A stretch of 54,325 nt of DNA, taken from the NCBI GenBank assembly GCA_947494535.1, contig CANLVU010000006.1:1-54325 (forward strand), written 5' to 3'. Numbering within the stretch: the first letter of the stretch is position 1; each line of letters begins with the position of its first letter. Under the pieces are notes generated by a model, which worked only from the letters and a program-made list of their open reading frames with translations, ran no database searches and had not been told where the DNA came from. Positions 17,027 through 26,176 of the stretch are shown one piece after another. The translations under genes and the position numbers were made by a program. The stretch comes from Cytophagaceae bacterium (GTDB taxonomy: Bacteria > Bacteroidota > Bacteroidia > Cytophagales > Spirosomataceae).

Positions 17027-18526
17027 ATGAAATTAGAGCAAATAAATGATACTTTTAAAGACGTTGAATTGCGGTTTGACGTTGATAATTGGGAAATAGA
17101 TGGGGTGAAATTGTGGCCATTTATAAGAGTAGAAAATTACATGTTGCAGAGCTTCAGAGCTCTTGGATCAAATCCTTCCCAAACTCGAACTTTCTATTTT
17201 ATGGTAAGGATAATAAAGTCAAAGATTGCACATTTTTATACTTTAGTATCAGATATTAAAAATAATTTTAATTCTAAGGGTAACGCTGATATTGTTTTTT
17301 TGAGTGATGGAATGTCTTTCGTAAATTTAGAGCAAAGGTGGTATAGTAAATTTTTTGATCCCTTAGCATCAGAGTTTAGTTTACGGGGATTCACCTCTAT
17401 CCGTTTTGATCTAGGTCATAATTTTTATAATCCTACGTTCACTTTATCTCATTTTATTCAACCACAGATTGATAACATTATCATAAAACTTTTAATTTTG
17501 GCAAAGATATTTTCGCCAAAATTTGCTAATGAAGAATGGGGTGATTTTGAAGTATTTAGAACCGATATATTTGTAAACAAATATTTTATTAAAGTCCCTT
17601 CCAAGGAATCACTCAGGAAAAAAATTCAAAAGATCAATAATCTTAAATTTTATTATATAACTAAATTAAAAAGGATTAATCCTAAATTAGGGTTTGTGGT
17701 TAATTTTTATGGAGACGAACAAATGGCATTTATTTTAGCATGTAAAGAGTTAAATATTACTACTATTGATATTCAACACGGAGTTCAAGGACCGCTTCAT
17801 TTGGGGTATGGAAATTGGAATAGAGTGCCAAAATATGGTTACCCTCAATTACCTAATTATTTCTGGGTATGGTCAAAATTTGAAAAAGAAAATATTGATA
17901 AATGGTCAAAAAAAATCGGATGCAATAAAGCTGTTGTGGTTGGTAATTTATTTAGCCAAATATGGAAAGATGGAGATTCGAAATTAGTAGTTGAATTTGA
18001 TAAAAAATTTCAAAATCTAAAAAAATATAAAGCAAAGTATTCGGTATTAATTACTTTAAGTCCTCATACCGAATCCTTAATGGGTGAATTATTGAATGTT
18101 TTAAAAAAAACTCAATATGATTTTAATTGGTTCATTAGGCTGCATCCAGGAATGGTTAAAGATCTAAATAAAATAAAGGCAAAACTTAATGGTCTAGATA
18201 TACATAATTATGAAATATCGGAAACATCTTGTCTACCCTTACAAACTATACTGAGAAATGTGGATGCTCATATAACTTGCCAGTCTTCTTGCGTTATTGA
18301 AGCAGCAGATTTCGGTGTTTTATCTATTATTACTTCTGATTATGGGAAAGCTTTATATAAAGATATAATTGATTCAAAAAAGGCTTTTTACATTAATAAA
18401 GAAGATGATATTATAATTTTATTGAATAAAATAATTAATAAAAAGAATTTTTTATTAAAAGATTCAGAAGTATTTGCTTCTAAAAACAAAGCACTAGAAG
18501 AATTAATTTCAAACTATTTGATTTAG
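17027..18526 (+). CDS. Putative GT-B-like surface carbohydrate transferase
   Basis: Motifs DIQHGVQG, WVWSKFEKENI, VVGNLFSQ, FIRLHPGM, CQSSCVIEAADFGV resemble GT-B capsule/CDP-glycerol/Kdo-type transferases. Confidence 0.55.
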   Translation: MKLEQINDTFKDVELRFDVDNWEIDGVKLWPFIRVENYMLQSFRALGSNPSQTRTFYFMVRIIKSKIAHFYTLVSDIKNNFNSKGNADIVFLSDGMSFVNLEQRWYSKFFDPLASEFSLRGFTSIRFDLGHNFYNPTFTLSHFIQPQIDNIIIKLLILAKIFSPKFANEEWGDFEVFRTDIFVNKYFIKVPSKESLRKKIQKINNLKFYYITKLKRINPKLGFVVNFYGDEQMAFILACKELNITTIDIQHGVQGPLHLGYGNWNRVPKYGYPQLPNYFWVWSKFEKENIDKWSKKIGCNKAVVVGNLFSQIWKDGDSKLVVEFDKKFQNLKKYKAKYSVLITLSPHTESLMGELLNVLKKTQYDFNWFIRLHPGMVKDLNKIKAKLNGLDIHNYEISETSCLPLQTILRNVDAHITCQSSCVIEAADFGVLSIITSDYGKALYKDIIDSKKAFYINKEDDIIILLNKIINKKNFLLKDSEVFASKNKALEELISNYLI

Positions 18527-18575
18527 GTTATTTTTAATATTAACGGCTCTTTTAGGTAGGATTAAATTTATTTTC

Positions 18576-19628
18576 ATGAATTATTCTAATTATTTTAAGA
18601 TTAACAAAACAGATATTATACTTTATCTATATCTTTTTGTAGCATTTGTGTTTTTAATTACAATTGGAATTAGTTCAGTCAATGGTGAATTAGATTTTGA
18701 ATTTTATGCTGATTCAGAAACATATATTGAATTCATGTCTGAAAAGCATAGTTTTTCCAATATACTGTTATTATTTCCTAACATGCTTGGCCCCACGGTA
18801 ATCTTGACACTTTTAAATGAAAATTTTATTGCTGTTTTTCTTTTAAATGTATTTATTGTCCTGTTCTTTTATTATAATTTTTCATTATTGTATAAAAATA
18901 AAAGGAGTGTTTTAATCTTATATTTCTTTCTAAGTTTTATGTTCTTTTCGAGCATTATTTTAATTAATAAAGAAATTATTAGTCTTTTATCTATAGCCTT
19001 ATTTTTTCGCTATTTTAAAACAAAATCTTTCATTTTTTTAATTTTATCTATTCTTATATCTGTTTTAGTTCGCTGGCAAATGACGTTATTTATTATTTCT
19101 TTGACATTTCTACTATCAAAGTGGAATCCTTTAAGAAATAATAAATATATTTTAGTGCTATTATTTTTATTTTCAATATCAACGGTTTATTATTTTAATC
19201 TATCAAGTTTTGAACAGTTTAATCTAATTGCTGAGTTAGGGCAAGAGACTTCTGAAGAAGGATCTGGAATTTTCTATTTTATTCTTAATATACAAAATTC
19301 TAGTTTTTTAGGTTATTTTTTTGTGTTTATCCCTAAATTTTTTCTCCTATTTATAGGAGTTTTGGCAAGATATTACAAGGTATTTGATACTTCAGATTTT
19401 TATAATAATGTTGTCGTATTTTCTCAAAGTGTTGCTAATGTTTTTGTTTTATTTAATGTCATAAGGTTAAAAATTGGACTCAACAATATTTTTTTATTTA
19501 GCGCAGTTATTTATTGTATTATTTTCGCGTTGTCACCCATATTTTCGCCAAGGTATTTTTTCCCTGCCTATATTCTATTTTCGCTATCAATAGCAAATCA
19601 TAGGGGTAAAACTCCTTGTTGTTTTTAA
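18576..19628 (+). CDS. Polytopic membrane protein, candidate Wzy/EpsG-like polymerase
   Basis: 350 aa, about 9-10 hydrophobic segments, gene context between transferases and flippase. Confidence 0.55.
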   Translation: MNYSNYFKINKTDIILYLYLFVAFVFLITIGISSVNGELDFEFYADSETYIEFMSEKHSFSNILLLFPNMLGPTVILTLLNENFIAVFLLNVFIVLFFYYNFSLLYKNKRSVLILYFFLSFMFFSSIILINKEIISLLSIALFFRYFKTKSFIFLILSILISVLVRWQMTLFIISLTFLLSKWNPLRNNKYILVLLFLFSISTVYYFNLSSFEQFNLIAELGQETSEEGSGIFYFILNIQNSSFLGYFFVFIPKFFLLFIGVLARYYKVFDTSDFYNNVVVFSQSVANVFVLFNVIRLKIGLNNIFLFSAVIYCIIFALSPIFSPRYFFPAYILFSLSIANHRGKTPCCF

Positions 19629-19701
19629 TTAATTTTTGGGTTAATTATTCCGTACCAGAAATTGCGTAAAATTCATAAAATAGTTAAATTCTTAGCAAGT
19701 T

Positions 19702-20211
19702 ATGGTTATTAGAATCAAATTGATTATTCATTTTATTATCAGATACATCCGTGGTCGTATTGTGCTATATCAAGTTAAATCACATTGTAATGAAATATCT
19801 GTCGGTGGTCCTACCCGTTTATCAAGTGAAACTCACCTCGGGAAGAACCCTAATTTCAATGGTTTAATTGTAAATGGTATCGGAAGGGTCGTGATTGGTG
19901 ATAATTTTCATTCCGGAACTGGATGTTTAATTATTACTAGTATTCACAATTATGATTTTGGTAAAAGAATACCATATGATGAAACTCATATTGAAAAACC
20001 TGTTCTTATTAAAGAAAATGTTTGGTTTGGAGATAAAGTTACAATTTTAGGCGAAGTTACAATTGGAGAAGGAGCAATTATTCAGGCTGGTGCAGTAGTT
20101 GTTAAAGATGTACCTGCTGGGGCAATTGTTGGAGGAAATCCTGCTCAAGTTTTCAAGTATAGAGACATGGATCATTATTTTAAACTTAAAAACTCCAACA
20201 TGTTTCATTAA
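19702..20211 (+). CDS. Acyltransferase, hexapeptide repeat (WcaF/colanic-acid type)
   Basis: IGDNFHSGTGCLIITSIHNYDFGKRIPYDETHIEKPVLIKENVWFGDKVTILGEVTIGEGAIIQAGAVVVKDVPAGAIVGGNPAQV. Confidence 0.88.
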   Translation: MVIRIKLIIHFIIRYIRGRIVLYQVKSHCNEISVGGPTRLSSETHLGKNPNFNGLIVNGIGRVVIGDNFHSGTGCLIITSIHNYDFGKRIPYDETHIEKPVLIKENVWFGDKVTILGEVTIGEGAIIQAGAVVVKDVPAGAIVGGNPAQVFKYRDMDHYFKLKNSNMFH

Positions 20212-20263
20212 TATTTTTTAAATATTTTATTTTAATTTATAGTATTTAAGTTTTTATGGAAAA

Positions 20264-21442
20264 ATGAATTTAGAAAGTATTAATAAGAAAAAAATTCTGG
20301 TATTAATTCCTCATTTTTTACCGGGTTTTAAACTTGGTGGTCCATTGACTTCAGTTATTAACTTGATAGAAAATTTATCTTGTGATTTTACGTTTGAAGT
20401 ATTGACATCAGACCGAGATATGGGGGATAATAAACCATATGATAATATTAAATTTAATTCCTGGATTAAGAAACCTAACTTTAATGTTCTATATATTAGT
20501 CCTGGCTTTTTCAGTATTTACAGATTGATATTACATGTAAATAATTCAAAAGCAGATGTTGTCTACTTAAATAGTTTGTTTAGTCCTATTTTTTCAATTT
20601 CTATTGTTTTGGCTAGCAAAATTGGTTTATTAAAATCAAAAACAATTATTCTAGCTCCGCGTGGTGAGTCATTCAGCGAAGCGTTGGATTTTAAAAAATT
20701 AAAAAAGAAATGGTTTTTATTTTTTGCAAAAAATGTTAGTTTGTATAAACATGTATTTTGGCATGCATCAACTGAAATTGAAAAGAAATCAATTGTTAAA
20801 AATTTGGATATTGAGTCTCACATGGTTCACGTAGCACTTAATCTAGCACAAAAGAGAGTATTTGATGAAAAAAAAATAATTAATATAATTTCAAAAAATA
20901 GCTATAACCTTTATGTTGTTTTTTTATCAAGAATATCTAAAGATAAGAATCTTGAGTTTGCTTTAGATATTTTAAAGAAAATTAATTCTAATGTTGTATT
21001 CCACATATATGGTCCTATTGAAGATAGTTATATTTGGGAAATATGTAAAGGGAAAATAAGCGATCTCCCTGATAATGTAATCGTAGAATACAAAGGTTCA
21101 GTTGCAAAAGATGATGTTAAAGTAGTATTATCTAATTATGATTTAATGTTTTTGCCAACTTTTGCGGAAAATTTTGGTCATGTAATTGTTGAATCCTTAT
21201 CTGTCGGTACTCCTGTCTTATTGAGTGATAATACTCCTTGGAGGGATTTAGAAAACAAAGAATTTGGTTGGGATTTTTCTTTAAAAGAACCAGAGTTATT
21301 TATTAATGCAATATATCGAATGTCTAATTTTTCAATTGAAGAGAAAAATGATATGAGGTTCAGAATAAGAAATAATTTTTCAGTTTTTTTAAATAATTCT
21401 GAATCATTGAGCGCAAATAAAAAAATGTTTGGGTCATTATAA
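20264..21442 (+). CDS. Glycosyltransferase family 4
   Basis: FLPGFKLGGPLTSVINLIENL...VVFLSRISKDKNLEFALDIL...FLPTFAENFGHVIVESLSVGTPVLLSDNTPW. Confidence 0.88.
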   Translation: MNLESINKKKILVLIPHFLPGFKLGGPLTSVINLIENLSCDFTFEVLTSDRDMGDNKPYDNIKFNSWIKKPNFNVLYISPGFFSIYRLILHVNNSKADVVYLNSLFSPIFSISIVLASKIGLLKSKTIILAPRGESFSEALDFKKLKKKWFLFFAKNVSLYKHVFWHASTEIEKKSIVKNLDIESHMVHVALNLAQKRVFDEKKIINIISKNSYNLYVVFLSRISKDKNLEFALDILKKINSNVVFHIYGPIEDSYIWEICKGKISDLPDNVIVEYKGSVAKDDVKVVLSNYDLMFLPTFAENFGHVIVESLSVGTPVLLSDNTPWRDLENKEFGWDFSLKEPELFINAIYRMSNFSIEEKNDMRFRIRNNFSVFLNNSESLSANKKMFGSL

Positions 21443-21456
21443 ACAAAAGTATTAAT

Positions 21457-22599
21457 ATGAATATTCGTCATTATCAAATGTGCTCAAAAACAATCATGGA
21501 TACCTCAGATATCTCTATAGTATTTAACGAAAAAGGAGAAAGTGATTACTATACTAATTTTATTGAGACAATTTTGCCAAATTGGGATACAAATGAAAAA
21601 GGCTATGCCGAATTAATTAAAATATCCGATAAAATAAAAAAAGAAGGTAAGGGAAAAGATTTTGATTGTATAATAGGTTTAAGTGGAGGGTTAGATAGTT
21701 CTTATGTAGCTTATGTTGCTAAAGAGATTATGGGTTTAAGGCCATTATTATTTCATGTTGATGCAGGATGGAATACAGATAGAGCTGTTGGTAATATTGA
21801 GAAATTGTGTAATGGCTTAGGTTTAGATTTATACACAGAGGTGATTAATTGGGAGGAAATGAAAGATTTACAAGTAGCATTTCTTAAATCTCAAATTGCT
21901 GACCAAGATCTTCCACAAGATTATGCTTTCTTTTCAGGACTATATAAGTTTGCTAAAAAAAATAAAATTAAATATGTTTTAACTGGAGGGAATTTCTCTA
22001 CGGAATGTTGTAGAGAACCTGAAGAATGGGGCGGGTTCCCTGGCATTGATACCCTTTTAGTTAAAGATATTCATTCTAAATTTGGTAAGAGGGCACTTAA
22101 GACATTCCCTTTAGTTGATATTCTGTCTTACAAATTATATTACAGGTATATATTAGGAATGCAGGTTTTTAAGCCTCTTAATTTAATACCCTATAAAAAA
22201 TCTGACGCTGAAAATCTTTTAATGGATAAATATGGTTGGGAGCCTTTTCAACATAAGCATCATGAATCTAGATTTACGCGATTTTATGAAGATTTCTGGC
22301 TACCCCGTAAGTTTGGATTTGAAAAAAGGCGCGCGCATTTCTCAAGTCTAATATTAACCGGTCAAATGACTAGAAAGGAAGCGCTAGAGCGTATTTCTAA
22401 GCCAGAGTTATCAGAGGAATTTTTGCAGAAAGAATTTGACTATGTAGCTGATAAATTAGATTTAACAAGAGTGGAGTTGCAGGAAATTTTTGAGGGGCAA
22501 AACAAAACATTTCATGATTACAAAAATAAAATAAAGTTGATCGGAATCGGAGCTCAAATCATGCAAAAGTTTGGACTTGAAAAACGCCTTTTCAGATGA
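21457..22599 (+). CDS. N-acetyl sugar amidotransferase (WbpG/LfnA-like), module 2
   Basis: CSKTIMDTSDISIVFNEKGESDYY; PP-loop IIGLSGGLDSSYVAY; LTGGNFSTECCREPEEWGG. Confidence 0.88.
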   Translation: MNIRHYQMCSKTIMDTSDISIVFNEKGESDYYTNFIETILPNWDTNEKGYAELIKISDKIKKEGKGKDFDCIIGLSGGLDSSYVAYVAKEIMGLRPLLFHVDAGWNTDRAVGNIEKLCNGLGLDLYTEVINWEEMKDLQVAFLKSQIADQDLPQDYAFFSGLYKFAKKNKIKYVLTGGNFSTECCREPEEWGGFPGIDTLLVKDIHSKFGKRALKTFPLVDILSYKLYYRYILGMQVFKPLNLIPYKKSDAENLLMDKYGWEPFQHKHHESRFTRFYEDFWLPRKFGFEKRRAHFSSLILTGQMTRKEALERISKPELSEEFLQKEFDYVADKLDLTRVELQEIFEGQNKTFHDYKNKIKLIGIGAQIMQKFGLEKRLFR

Positions 22600-23210
22600 T
22601 AACTCTAATCGATTATGGGGTTGGAAATATATTCGCTTTCCAAAATGTATACAAAAGACTTAATATCCCCACCAAAATAGCCAAAACTAGTAGTGAATTA
22701 CTAGATGCCGAAAAACTAATATTACCTGGGGTTGGTTCGTTTGACTATGCCATGAGTCAATTAAATAATTCAGGAATGCGGGAAAAGTTGGATGAATTAG
22801 TCATAGAAAAACGTGTCCCGATAATTGGAATTTGTGTGGGGATGCAAATGATGGGAAATTGTAGTGAAGAAGGTAAATCCGATGGATTAGGTTGGATAGA
22901 TGCTGATATCTTAAAATTTGACGAAAATCTTATTAGTCACCGCACTAAGCTCCCCCATATGGGATGGAATGATGTAAAACCAGTCAATGGCAATTTGTTA
23001 TTTGAGGGATTGGAAAAAGACGCCATATTCTATTTTTTACATTCATTTTATTTTAAATGTAATAATCCGCATGAAAGTATTGCTGTTTCAGATTATGGAA
23101 TAACATTTACATCTGCAGTAAATTATAATAATATATATGGAATTCAATTTCATCCAGAGAAAAGTCATCAAAATGGAGAGAAATTATTACACAACTTTGC
23201 AAAGCTCTAA
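22596..23210 (+). CDS. HisH-like glutamine amidotransferase, module 2
   Basis: ITLIDYGVGNIFAFQNVYKRL...PGVGSFDYAM...GICVGMQMM...QFHPEKSHQNG. Confidence 0.93.
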   Translation: MITLIDYGVGNIFAFQNVYKRLNIPTKIAKTSSELLDAEKLILPGVGSFDYAMSQLNNSGMREKLDELVIEKRVPIIGICVGMQMMGNCSEEGKSDGLGWIDADILKFDENLISHRTKLPHMGWNDVKPVNGNLLFEGLEKDAIFYFLHSFYFKCNNPHESIAVSDYGITFTSAVNYNNIYGIQFHPEKSHQNGEKLLHNFAKL

Positions 23211-23212
23211 CA

Positions 23213-23983
23213 ATGTTACGTCCTAGAATTATTCCAAGTTTATTGCTTCATGACAAGGGCTTAGTTAAAACTGTTAATTTTAAATTTCCCAAATATGTTG
23301 GAGACCCCATCAATGCAGTTCGAATTTTTAATGAAAAAGAGGTAGATGAATTAGCATTTTTTGATATTGATGCAACAGTATTAAACAAAGAGCCAGATTA
23401 TATTTTAATTGAAAAGCTAGCTAACCAGTCCCGAATGCCATTATGCTATGGAGGTGGGGTTAAAACTATTGAACAAGCACAAAAAATTTTTGGTTTAGGG
23501 ATTGAAAAAATTGCTTTAAGTAGCGCTGTTGTCAAAAACCCTCAATTAGTGACCCAAATAGCAGAAAGAGTTGGCTCTCAGAGTGTCATTGTTGTTTTAG
23601 ATATTAAAAAAAAATTATTGGGAGGATATGAGGTATACACACACAATGGCAAAAAATCTACAGGAATCAACCCCATAAAATTTGCAAAAGAATTAGAACT
23701 GCTTGGTGCTGGGGAGATAATAATAAACTCCATTGATCAAGATGGGGTAATGAAAGGGTATGATTTGGCTTTGATTGAAAAGATAGCAGAATCAATTTCT
23801 ATCCCTTTAACTGTTTTGGGAGGAGCAGGTTCTCTTGTTGACATTGAAAAAGTGATTGATAAACACGGTGTAATTGGAGTTGCAGCAGGCAGTCTTTTTG
23901 TTTTCAAGGGGCCTTATAAAGCAGTATTAATAAATTATCCTTCACAAATAGAAAAAAATAAAATATTTAAAATTGAAGACTAG
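23213..23983 (+). CDS. HisF-like protein, module 2 (256 aa)
   Basis: RIIPSLLLHDKGLVKTVNFKFPKYVGDPINAVRIFNEKEVDELAFFDIDAT...YGGGVKT...GAGEIIINSIDQDGVMKGYD. Confidence 0.9.
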   Translation: MLRPRIIPSLLLHDKGLVKTVNFKFPKYVGDPINAVRIFNEKEVDELAFFDIDATVLNKEPDYILIEKLANQSRMPLCYGGGVKTIEQAQKIFGLGIEKIALSSAVVKNPQLVTQIAERVGSQSVIVVLDIKKKLLGGYEVYTHNGKKSTGINPIKFAKELELLGAGEIIINSIDQDGVMKGYDLALIEKIAESISIPLTVLGGAGSLVDIEKVIDKHGVIGVAAGSLFVFKGPYKAVLINYPSQIEKNKIFKIED

Positions 23984-25017
23984 TGGAAATAAAAAATAAA
24001 ATACTTTTAATAACTGGAGGCACAGGATCATTTGGTAATGCTGTTTTACAGCGTTTTTTGGTTACCGATCATTTTAAGGAAATCAGAATTTTTTCTCGTG
24101 ATGAAAAAAAGCAAGATGATATGCGGAATCAATTAAAGAATTCTAAGTTGATGTTTTTCATTGGTGATGTTAGAGATTATGATAGTGTTGAGCCAGCAAC
24201 GCGTGGAGTTGATTATATTTTTCATGCTGCAGCGTTAAAGCAAGTTCCATCATGCGAGTTTTTCCCTATGCAAGCAGTAAAAACTAATGTAGAAGGCACT
24301 CAGAATGTTATAAAAGCGGCAGGGCAAAATAATGTAAAGAAAGTAATATGTTTGAGTACTGATAAGGCTGCTTATCCAATTAATGCAATGGGTATTTCCA
24401 AAGCAATGATGGAAAAAGTAGCAATTGCAGAGTCCAGGAATTTACAAAATACGATTGTCTGTTTAACTCGCTATGGCAATGTAATGGCATCAAGGGGTTC
24501 TGTCATACCGCTCTTTATTAATCAAATAAAGAGTGGTTTACCATTAACAATTACTGACCCCAATATGACTCGTTTTTTAATGAGTTTGAACGATGCTGTT
24601 GATTTAGTCTTATTTGCTTTTAAAAATGGTAATCAAGGAGATTTGTTTGTAAATAAAGCACCAGCGGCAACGATAGGAGAGCTAGCTAAAGCCGTAAAGG
24701 ACTTAGCGAAAGCTGATAATGACATTAATGTCATTGGTACACGTCACGGCGAAAAATTGTATGAAACGCTATGCACAAGAGAGGAAATGGCTAAAGCTGA
24801 GGACATGGGAGATTTCTATCGGATTCCTGCAGATAATCGAGATTTAAATTACTCTATGTATTTTTCACAAGGAGAGAAAAGTATGGCTGAAATTGAGGAT
24901 TATCATTCGCACAATACACAAAGATTAGATGTAGATGGAGTGAAAAGTCTTATTTCAAAATTGGCAATTGTGAGAAAAGAAATATTTGGTGAAGAGGTTG
25001 ATGAGTTTATGGTTTAA
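23983..25017 (+). CDS. fnlA: UDP-GlcNAc C4,6-dehydratase/C5-epimerase (WbjB/FnlA/CapE)
   Basis: ILLITGGTGSFGNAVLQRFL...IRIFSRDEKKQDDMR...HAAALKQVPSCEFFPMQAVKTNVEGTQNV; GTG start. Confidence 0.92.
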   Translation: MEIKNKILLITGGTGSFGNAVLQRFLVTDHFKEIRIFSRDEKKQDDMRNQLKNSKLMFFIGDVRDYDSVEPATRGVDYIFHAAALKQVPSCEFFPMQAVKTNVEGTQNVIKAAGQNNVKKVICLSTDKAAYPINAMGISKAMMEKVAIAESRNLQNTIVCLTRYGNVMASRGSVIPLFINQIKSGLPLTITDPNMTRFLMSLNDAVDLVLFAFKNGNQGDLFVNKAPAATIGELAKAVKDLAKADNDINVIGTRHGEKLYETLCTREEMAKAEDMGDFYRIPADNRDLNYSMYFSQGEKSMAEIEDYHSHNTQRLDVDGVKSLISKLAIVRKEIFGEEVDEFMV

Positions 25018-25055
25018 TCTTAAATTATTGGGGTCAATTAAAATTTTATATTACA

Positions 25056-26174
25056 ATGATTAGGGTCGGTATTACAGGAAACACTGGGTTTATAGGTTAT
25101 CATTTGTACCAGACCTTAAGTCTATATAAAGACGAATTTTCTTTAGTAGAATTTGAAAAAAGCTATTTTAACGAATCGTTAAAATTAGATGCTTTTGTTT
25201 TTTCATGCGATGTAATTGTTCACTTGGCTGCGTTAAATCGTCATAATGAACCTGAGGTTATCTATGAAACCAATACTTCCTTAGTTAAAAATTTAATTAA
25301 AGCATTAGAAAGAACAGAAAGTAAAGCTCATTTGATCATCTCTTCTTCTACTCAGGAAGAACGCGATAATCTGTATGGGAAGTCTAAAAAAGAATGTAGA
25401 ATCTTACTCTCAGAATGGGCGAATCAGAATAAAGGGAAATTAACAGGTTTAATTATACCCAACGTATTTGGACCTTTTGGTCAACCCTATTATAACTCCG
25501 TTGTTGCTACATTTTGTCATCAAATAGCAAAAGGTGAAACCCCTAAAATTGACGTAGATGGAGAATTAAAATTGATTTATGTTGGAGAATTGGTTGAAAA
25601 AATCATTCAAGTCATTCGAGATAAAGACGATACACATGAATTATTAATACCCCACACAGCAGAAGCAAAAGTTTCGGAAATATTGGCCAATTTAAAATAT
25701 TTTCGAAACTCATATCAAGAAACAGGTGAGATTCCAGTCCTTCAAAATGAGTTTGAATTAAAGCTTTTTAATACTTATCGGTGTTACATGGATATTGCAT
25801 CCTATTTCCCAAAGAAATTTATACAACACTTAGATGCTAGAGGAGGATTTGTAGAAATTGCTCGGCAGGGAATTCCAGGTCAAACGTCATTTTCTACAAC
25901 CTTTCCTGAAATTACAAGAGGTAACCATTATCATACAAGAAAAATTGAGCGATTTGCTGTTATTAAAGGTAAAGCATTGATTCAATTAAGAAGAATAGGC
26001 ACTGATGATGTTCATGAATTTTATTTAGATGGTGATTATCCAGCATATGTAGATATGCCTATTTGGTATACGCATAATATTAAAAATATTGGGGATGATA
26101 TCCTTTACACTATCTTTTGGATTAATGAACCATTTGATCCTAATAGTCCAGATACATATTTCGAAATAGTATAA
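25056..26174 (+). CDS. fnlB: UDP-2-acetamido-2,6-dideoxy-hexulose reductase (WbjC/FnlB/CapF): SDR plus cupin domain
   Basis: VGITGNTGFIGYHLYQTL...; C-terminal TFPEITRGNHYHTRKIERFAVIKGKALIQLRRIGTD cupin. Confidence 0.9.
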   Translation: MIRVGITGNTGFIGYHLYQTLSLYKDEFSLVEFEKSYFNESLKLDAFVFSCDVIVHLAALNRHNEPEVIYETNTSLVKNLIKALERTESKAHLIISSSTQEERDNLYGKSKKECRILLSEWANQNKGKLTGLIIPNVFGPFGQPYYNSVVATFCHQIAKGETPKIDVDGELKLIYVGELVEKIIQVIRDKDDTHELLIPHTAEAKVSEILANLKYFRNSYQETGEIPVLQNEFELKLFNTYRCYMDIASYFPKKFIQHLDARGGFVEIARQGIPGQTSFSTTFPEITRGNHYHTRKIERFAVIKGKALIQLRRIGTDDVHEFYLDGDYPAYVDMPIWYTHNIKNIGDDILYTIFWINEPFDPNSPDTYFEIV

Positions 26175-26176
26175 TT

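Noticed and set aside
18576-19628. Frameshifted or truncated polymerase (C-terminus NHRGKTPCCF looks odd)
   Set aside because: Length and TM number are within the range for Wzy/EpsG-like proteins; no downstream continuation in another frame was evident.
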